Source of the DNA: Atherinomorus stipes
Lineage: Eukaryota; Chordata; Actinopteri; Atheriniformes; Atherinidae
Assembly (NCBI GenBank): GCA_023101725.1
Contig: JALJCO010003962.1
Coordinates: 417,001 to 481,000, forward strand
Direction of reading: 5' to 3'
Length of the DNA: 64,000 nucleotides
Shown here: piece by piece, positions 60,801 to 64,000 of the stretch
Layout: the number at the start of each line of letters is the position of its first letter
How positions within the stretch are numbered: position 1 is the stretch's first letter
Translations under genes and position numbers: made by a program
Notes under the pieces: model-generated
Databases searched by the model: none
Told to the model about the DNA's origin: nothing
The model's input: only the letters and a program-made list of their open reading frames with translations

Positions 60801-61583
60801 CAATATTGACTGGGAGTTGAGAGCAGACGTCTTGATGACACACATTAGATAAACTGACAGAAAACTGGAGCACTTCAGCAACCATTTTGGAGCAAGACTA
60901 ACTATTTAATTAGCCACGTTACATAAGCAAAAGGGGAAGAAAAAAACCCAAAAGAACTGCTGATTCAGGTTCACAAACATTTGACTTGTAAGGAACAGAA
61001 ATGCGATTAAACGCAAAACCTGCAGTCGATCCAGACATCATACACTCATTTTTCTGACAACATATGTCAGTGAATCCTCCACTACAGCTCTCTCTCACAC
61101 ACACACACCTACACACACACACTCAGTGATAACCGACGCTGAACAGCCTCTTACCTCAGTGACAAAATTGCTCTGGAGCCCCGCCACGTTGGAGAACTCC
61201 CACCCTTTGGTGCAGGACACTTTCTCCCGTGGCACTTTCCCGGACAAGTCCGAAGTGTTGGAGGGGTACTTGAAAAGTTCACAGTGGCTCAGCCCGGAGC
61301 CGTTCACCCAGGGGATGGTGAGGTTAAGGTAACCCTGTTTGGAGAAGTTACTGAGGAGGAAAGTGGAAGGCAGGAGCGTCGGGTCGGGCTTGCAGTGGTA
61401 CGAGTCCGGGATCAGAGTGAAAAAGACGTCGCTGAAGAGATTCAGCATGACGGCGAAGGTGGGGAACCAGCTGAACACCACCACGATTCTGTTATAGCGC
61501 CCGTAGCCGCCGGCGTGAGGGAAAACTTTCGTCTCATAATCCATTAGAAGACGAGAGCTGGCGGCGGACGCTCCAGTGGCCAT
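39875..61583 (-). CDS. slc22a31: Solute carrier family 22 member, SLC22A31-like
   Basis: Major-facilitator membrane protein of the organic-ion SLC22 family; substrate unknown. Exons on the minus strand: 61583-61155, 48506-48403, 48294-48140, 44015-43847, 43424-43279, 41909-41801, 41584-41370, 40527-40425 and 40319-39875, giving 624 residues with all phases matching. Residues 33-58 form TM1, followed by a large extracellular loop with NFS, NLT, NGS and NTS sequons. Family signatures follow: EWDLVC at the exon 1/2 junction, DWLGRRR across exons 2/3 (about 177-183), FPESPRWLL in exon 5 and NHFGRRGMLLL in exon 7. A long charged cytosolic tail ends the protein. The ATG is in good context (G at -3 and +4); there is no in-frame ATG upstream in that exon. 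Intron 1 is 12.6 kb. SLC22A23 is the nearest alternative; dpep1 as neighbour favours A31. Confidence 0.88.
40816..41214. mobile_element. hAT-type miniature element with intact 8-base duplication
   Basis: The 399-base element begins TAGGGCTGGACGATTA and ends with its near complement TAATTGTCCAGCCCTA. GTGATGGA flanks it at 40808-40815 and 41215-41222. The interior is A/T-rich with AATCACGATTA words, the standard form of a common fish hAT element. It lies in slc22a31 intron 7. Confidence 0.93.
42482..42929. mobile_element. hAT-type miniature element (ATGCACCGAT ends)
   Basis: The left end is TAGAAATGCACCGATACGAT and the right end complements to AAGAGATGCACCGATCC. Inner sequence is rich in GATCGGATATC and TATCGGC words. 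The target duplication is decayed (AAATAAAG against GAATAACG). It lies in slc22a31 intron 5. Confidence 0.75.
44511..44820 (+). repeat. Partial Tc1-derived interspersed repeat
   Basis: It starts TACAAAAGTTTGGGAACCCC, continues TTTCTGTGAACAGCTCAGTG, and includes ATTGGGCACCCTGCACGGC. The order matches a fish repeat usually written ACAAAAGTTTGGGCACCC, which has Tc1/mariner ends. This copy is truncated. Confidence 0.6.
44821..48139 (-). other. slc22a31 intron 3, mostly unique
   Basis: Apart from the Tc1-derived fragment before it, no repeat or exon is supported in this stretch. An open frame at 45223-45660 on the + strand is Ser/Pro-rich, has no domain and no splice support. A C homopolymer lies near 47860. 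Confidence 0.5.
48725..49130. repeat. Tc1-type fish repeat with internal perfect hairpin
   Basis: It begins AAAGTTGGGACACTTTGGTA and runs through AAATAAAAGAATGAATTGAT and CTCATAAACCAACATGTTAT, the usual order of a fish repeat with CAAAGTTGGGACA ends. At 48996-49016 and 49025-49045 there is a perfect 21-base inverted repeat (CTCATATTATCAGACAGGAA) with an 8-base loop. It lies in slc22a31 intron 1. Confidence 0.65.
50011..51221. mobile_element. Inserted transposon with TGACCCTT termini
   Basis: Left end TGACCCTTCACCAGCCCCAC and right end complement TGACCCTTTGCTAAGTCCCG share the outer 8 bases, then CCCC-rich, GTTAGCAAC-like and TCTGGCAAACTT blocks in the same order. The interior has a 20-base minisatellite and a GTTAGCTACAAGACAG duplication near 50453. 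No transposase frame is seen and the target duplication is unclear, so the superfamily is left open. Confidence 0.65.
50213..50365. repeat. Minisatellite, 20-base unit
   Basis: About seven diverged copies of a unit like ATATGGATAAACGGCGTGGA. It sits inside the transposon at 50011-51221. Confidence 0.85.
51291..56580 (-). other. slc22a31 intron 1, middle part
   Basis: No exon is supported. The stretch at about 52960-53690 (TTGTGTGAAGTCTTCTCCTG, GTCTCAATGGGGTTACTGG, CCACATTTTCCCTTGATG) looks like a decayed Tc1-related repeat. A perfect 14-base hairpin lies at 54543-54577. The remainder appears unique. Confidence 0.45.
54543..54577. repeat. Perfect 14-base inverted repeat
   Basis: Arms GTTGTTTGAGGTGT and ACACCTCAAACAAC with a 7-base loop TCTTTAA. 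Confidence 0.85.
56615..56765 (+). pseudogene. LINE reverse-transcriptase palm fragment
   Basis: One frame reads FGVPQGSNLGPILFS and, after a one-base shift, the next reads LYMLPLGNIIRNH and YADDTHHCLSL. These are the GVPQGS and YADD motifs around the catalytic aspartates of reverse transcriptase of L2-like LINEs. The frameshift and short length show it is dead. It is cut off on its 3' side by the miniature element at 56789. Confidence 0.8.
56789..57318. mobile_element. Miniature element with AGGTAGAGTCTGGAG ends
   Basis: The left end AGGTAGAGTCTGGAGT and the right end complement AGGTAGACTCTGGAGT form an inverted repeat with one change. TTAA follows on the right (57319-57322) and GTAA precedes on the left (56785-56788), probably a mutated TTAA. 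No protein was recognised in it. Confidence 0.7.
57483..58235. mobile_element. Intact TTAA-flanked miniature transposon
   Basis: The 753-base element starts AGGTGCCATGACATCAAAT and ends GCTATTTCATCACTCCT, which complements to AGGAGTGATGAAATAGC. TTAA flanks at 57479-57482 and 58236-58239. The split copy at 49800-51290 is the same family. Piggybac or Kolobok type by target; no transposase. Confidence 0.8.
58367..58460. repeat. Truncated hAT-like end
   Basis: TAGGGCTGGGAGATAGATGG resembles the left terminus of hAT miniature elements of the TAGGGCTGG type. No right end was found. Confidence 0.4.
59568..60673. mobile_element. Tc1/mariner-type non-autonomous element
   Basis: The left end CAGTACTGTGCAAAAGTCCA and the right end complement CAGCACTGTGCAGAAGTCTG form an inverted repeat. 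TA precedes the left end; the right flank reads CA, a likely mutated TA. The interior holds GACATTGGCTGCTTTTACAC, a block also found at about 62600. Open frames inside show no transposase motif. Confidence 0.7.
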
Positions 61584-61720
61584 GACGCCGTGAGTGCGCA
61601 CTCCGACAGCTGCGCGGCGCAACCAGCAGCAGGTAGGCAGGGAGGGAGGGGCGGGGTCTGCGGGTCACACTGCACGCTTCTGGGGGATCGCCCTGCGTAA
61701 CAAGCACCTGACTGTCCGAG
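61584..61720 (-). promoter_or_regulatory. CpG-rich promoter region of slc22a31
   Basis: Directly upstream of the start codon the GC content rises and CpG is frequent, unlike the surroundings. A GC box (GGGGCGGGG on the + strand) lies at about 61648-61656. The CpG-rich patch continues into exon 1 to about 61400. No TATA box is seen, which fits a CpG-island promoter. Confidence 0.6.
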
Positions 61721-62149
61721 GCTGTGACTCATCTCTGGATATCCCGTCTGTCATGACTGAAGTGAGCTGCGAGCGGACAGACCAGTCAGCCACCAATGCG
61801 TGACTCAGCCGGTGAGATGATCGATGTTATCTTCATGGACGAAAATGTGACAGGCCATCAGAAATGACCACAACCAAACCACCAAATTCTACAGGATCTC
61901 TGTAAAGTTTTGGAGCTCTTCTTTTAATAAAGAAGTTTCCAAACATGAAACTCGCTTTTATAGCCGGAATGGAGCCTCACAAGACTTAATAGTAATATAG
62001 GCCCAATATTTCATCCATCTAAATGCAAAGGTTCAACATGACTAACTTCATTCCTTGTTTAGGCTTATTAGGATTTAATTATTCTTATATTGAAAAAAGA
62101 CTTCTAACTAAACCATTTTAACTGTCGCCACCTTTATTTACTCAAAAAA

Positions 62150-62156
62150 AAATATA

Positions 62157-62211
<55 letters not shown>
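62150..62211. repeat. (TA)n microsatellite
   Basis: An interrupted TA tract that becomes pure for about 45 bases. Confidence 0.95.
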
Positions 62212-62214
<3 letters not shown>

Positions 62215-62559
62215 CTCCCTATTTGATGCATCCTGGGATCTGGAGTCTACTTAAAGAAATACTGAAACAAGATTCTCACACTTATTTACTCTGACTGTGA
62301 AACATGAAAAATAAAATTATACTGCAAACCAGCAAGTCTTGAAATTACAAGGAACAGTTGTGTAGCGGTAGAAATGACGACATCTAAAACTAGACTCAAA
62401 CAGGTTTTTCTGCCTCATGAATGGCGACAGAGAAACCTTCCATGCTTACAAGGCCAAACTGCCACTGCAGTAAGTACTGAACAACAGTAAAAATATCCAG
62501 TACTCTGAAAGTCTTGAGTCTCTTTATATCATCTTATTTTGTTTCCAAGGACCGGGATC

Positions 62560-62780
62560 TTTTAGTCTTTTAGAATAGTGCTCCTCTAAAGGTTTTCTTT
62601 GGACATTGGCTGCTTTTCCACCCATTTTCAGGCTAGTTCTTGTACCTGACATTTTTCCCCATAGAAAATGACATATACATAAAAAAAAAAAAAAGGCACA
62701 AAATTTTAAAAGAACCATTGTTAAGTCTACGCATAACAAACCCCTTACTTTTAATGGTATTTTCAGGCATTTTGTTGCAG
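62560..62780. repeat. Truncated interspersed repeat
   Basis: It shares GACATTGGCTGCTTTT with the element at 59568-60673, then TTGTACCTGACATTTTTCCC. Probably a fragment of a related element. Confidence 0.4.
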
Positions 62781-63240
62781 ACAAATTAGTCCAATTTTTA
62801 AAATTTCTACTATGAAAAACAGCAAAGATAACAGCTTAACACATGAAAGTATTTTTGTACCAACAAGGTTAATTCCTGTAGTTTTTAGCTGAAAACCTGG
62901 TATTGTGTGCAAAGAAATATGAGGAAACTAGAAAAGTAGACGAAGAATTTCCATCTCCATGCCAGAGATTTAGGTCAAGTGCTCTTAGCTCTTCCTGGTG
63001 ACGGGTTTATGTGCCAGTTTCAGGAACAACATCAGAGGAGAAACATCTTCTGCTTCCTGTAAATATCTCAGCAAACAGCTGTTTTATCTTAAAAGTTCTT
63101 AAAAGAGAAAAATCTCATTATTCCTCAAATATGAGAGCATACACTACTGAAATGCAAACTGTAAAATGTGGTTGTTTGAAATCCAGCTTTTACACAATGA
63201 GGGAAGAAGCCGACACAAAAAATGAAGAGCCAGAGAAGAG

Positions 63241-64000
63241 CTGGTAATATTTCAAAGTTTTATTAACGAACATAATCTCTGAGGAACAACAGCAGTTCTC
63301 GCGCTCTCTGTACATGCAACGGTAGAAAATAACAATTTAGAATTTTTACTTTTCAGTTTTTCTTTTCCCCCATCCTACGCTCATTTTCAGTTTCTCTCAT
63401 TTCAGTTTTTTTTTGTCTTTTTCTTCACTTTTTTAAAACTTTTTTGTCTTTTTTTCTTTTTTGTTGCAGGAAATCAACAACAGCTAGAGGTGAAAGTACT
63501 GAAAGTTCTGTTACAGCACTGACGATAGCATTAACAACCCCCCCCCCCCCCCCCCCCACGGTATACCACCCTCCCACCCCTTTAGCTGCTCCAACAATAT
63601 GTACACAAATAAACTACATTGTACAAATAAAAAAAAAAAAGTTACATTGTTACATCATAATCACCTGCAGCGAGCGCACACAGCCCGTTGCTGTTAGAAC
63701 CCCACATTCTACGCAATTTTTCAGACTAGTACAAAGAGGAGGGTGCAAAACGTCCTGGGAGGTTTTATTTACAGAGCTATGTACAGTATGTCTCTTTCAC
63801 GCATTACAAGGAGGAAAATTTACACAGCGGAGACCAACTTCAAACTCAAAACATACCACAGGTGTCAGAAAAAAACAAAATAAAAAAAGATAATAAATAG
63901 GTTATTTCTCACCATTTAAAGAGTAGTTCTCCATGCTTTTTATTAGTCATTTTTCATTCTAAATAATAAAAAAAAAGGACAAAGAAACAGCTACAGTCTG
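63241..64000 (-). other. Possible 3' UTR of a further minus-strand gene
   Basis: TTTATT at 63259-63264 reads AATAAA on the minus strand. Beyond it the sequence is non-coding, with T-rich runs, a C homopolymer (about 63538-63558) and no interspersed repeat. Human 16q24.3 places ANKRD11 next upstream of SLC22A31 in the same orientation, so this could be its 3' UTR. That identity is inference from synteny only. Confidence 0.3.

Larger units (their letters stand above)
61721..63240. other. Upstream flank of slc22a31, no gene seen
   Basis: It contains a (TA)n tract (62150-62211) and a truncated repeat at about 62560-62780. No exon is supported. Confidence 0.5.

Noticed and set aside
61584..61622. 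Upstream in-frame extension of slc22a31 (RRAAVGV segment)
   Set aside because: There is no in-frame ATG there, only TTG; the first ATG at 61583 has a good context.
1..64000. CRISPR array, prokaryotic operon or new multi-gene system
   Set aside because: The genes are intron-split vertebrate genes with separate promoters in mixed orientation; no regularly spaced repeat-spacer array or operon-like spacing occurs.

Overview
The window is a stretch of a vertebrate nuclear genome, almost certainly a teleost fish. It carries intron-split genes with GT/AG junctions, AATAAA poly(A) signals, long AT-rich introns, and many interspersed elements of types common in fish. These include hAT-, TTAA-target and Tc1-type miniature transposons, an L2-like LINE tail and SINE-like pieces. 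I rebuilt four protein-coding genes exon by exon. Each keeps an open frame across every junction and ends at a natural stop.

Layout from left to right: (1) hp, + strand, 1193-7571, 4 coding exons, 312 residues: haptoglobin, a serine-protease fold with its catalytic His and Ser replaced. (2) About 15 kb without a gene (7.8-22.5 kb), built of nested and tandem transposable elements. (3) A cytosolic sulfotransferase, - strand, 25231-22785, 6 exons, 307 residues, probably sult5a1. (4) A 5.4 kb intergenic stretch with an hAT miniature element, perfect palindromes and a C/CA-rich block. (5) A membrane dipeptidase, + strand, 30638-38254, 10 exons, 417 residues, dpep1-like, including one GC-AG intron. 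(6) slc22a31-like organic-ion-transporter family gene, - strand, 61583-39875, 9 exons, 624 residues, with a 12.6 kb first intron full of mobile elements. Its 3' end meets that of dpep1 tail to tail. (7) The last 2 kb lacks coding sequence and may reach the 3' UTR of a further minus-strand gene; ankrd11 would fit the human 16q24.3 order, but this is inference.

These genes are not an operon and do not form one pathway. From memory, DPEP1, SLC22A31 and the rodent Sult5a1 lie in the same mammalian neighbourhood, so this looks like a conserved syntenic block with hp beside it. Haptoglobin (plasma haemoglobin scavenger), the dipeptidase (glutathione and leukotriene breakdown at membranes), the sulfotransferase and the transporter are each typical of liver or kidney.

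I found no CRISPR array, no bacterial-type defence locus and no clearly new multi-gene system. The points most worth a second look are: the haptoglobin lacking any cysteine that could tie its alpha segment to the beta chain; the acute-phase-like promoter in front of it; the GC-AG intron of dpep1; a transposon insertion whose empty site is preserved in a paralogous copy 4 kb away; several elements with intact target-site duplications; and two perfect palindromes close together at 27.8-28.0 kb.
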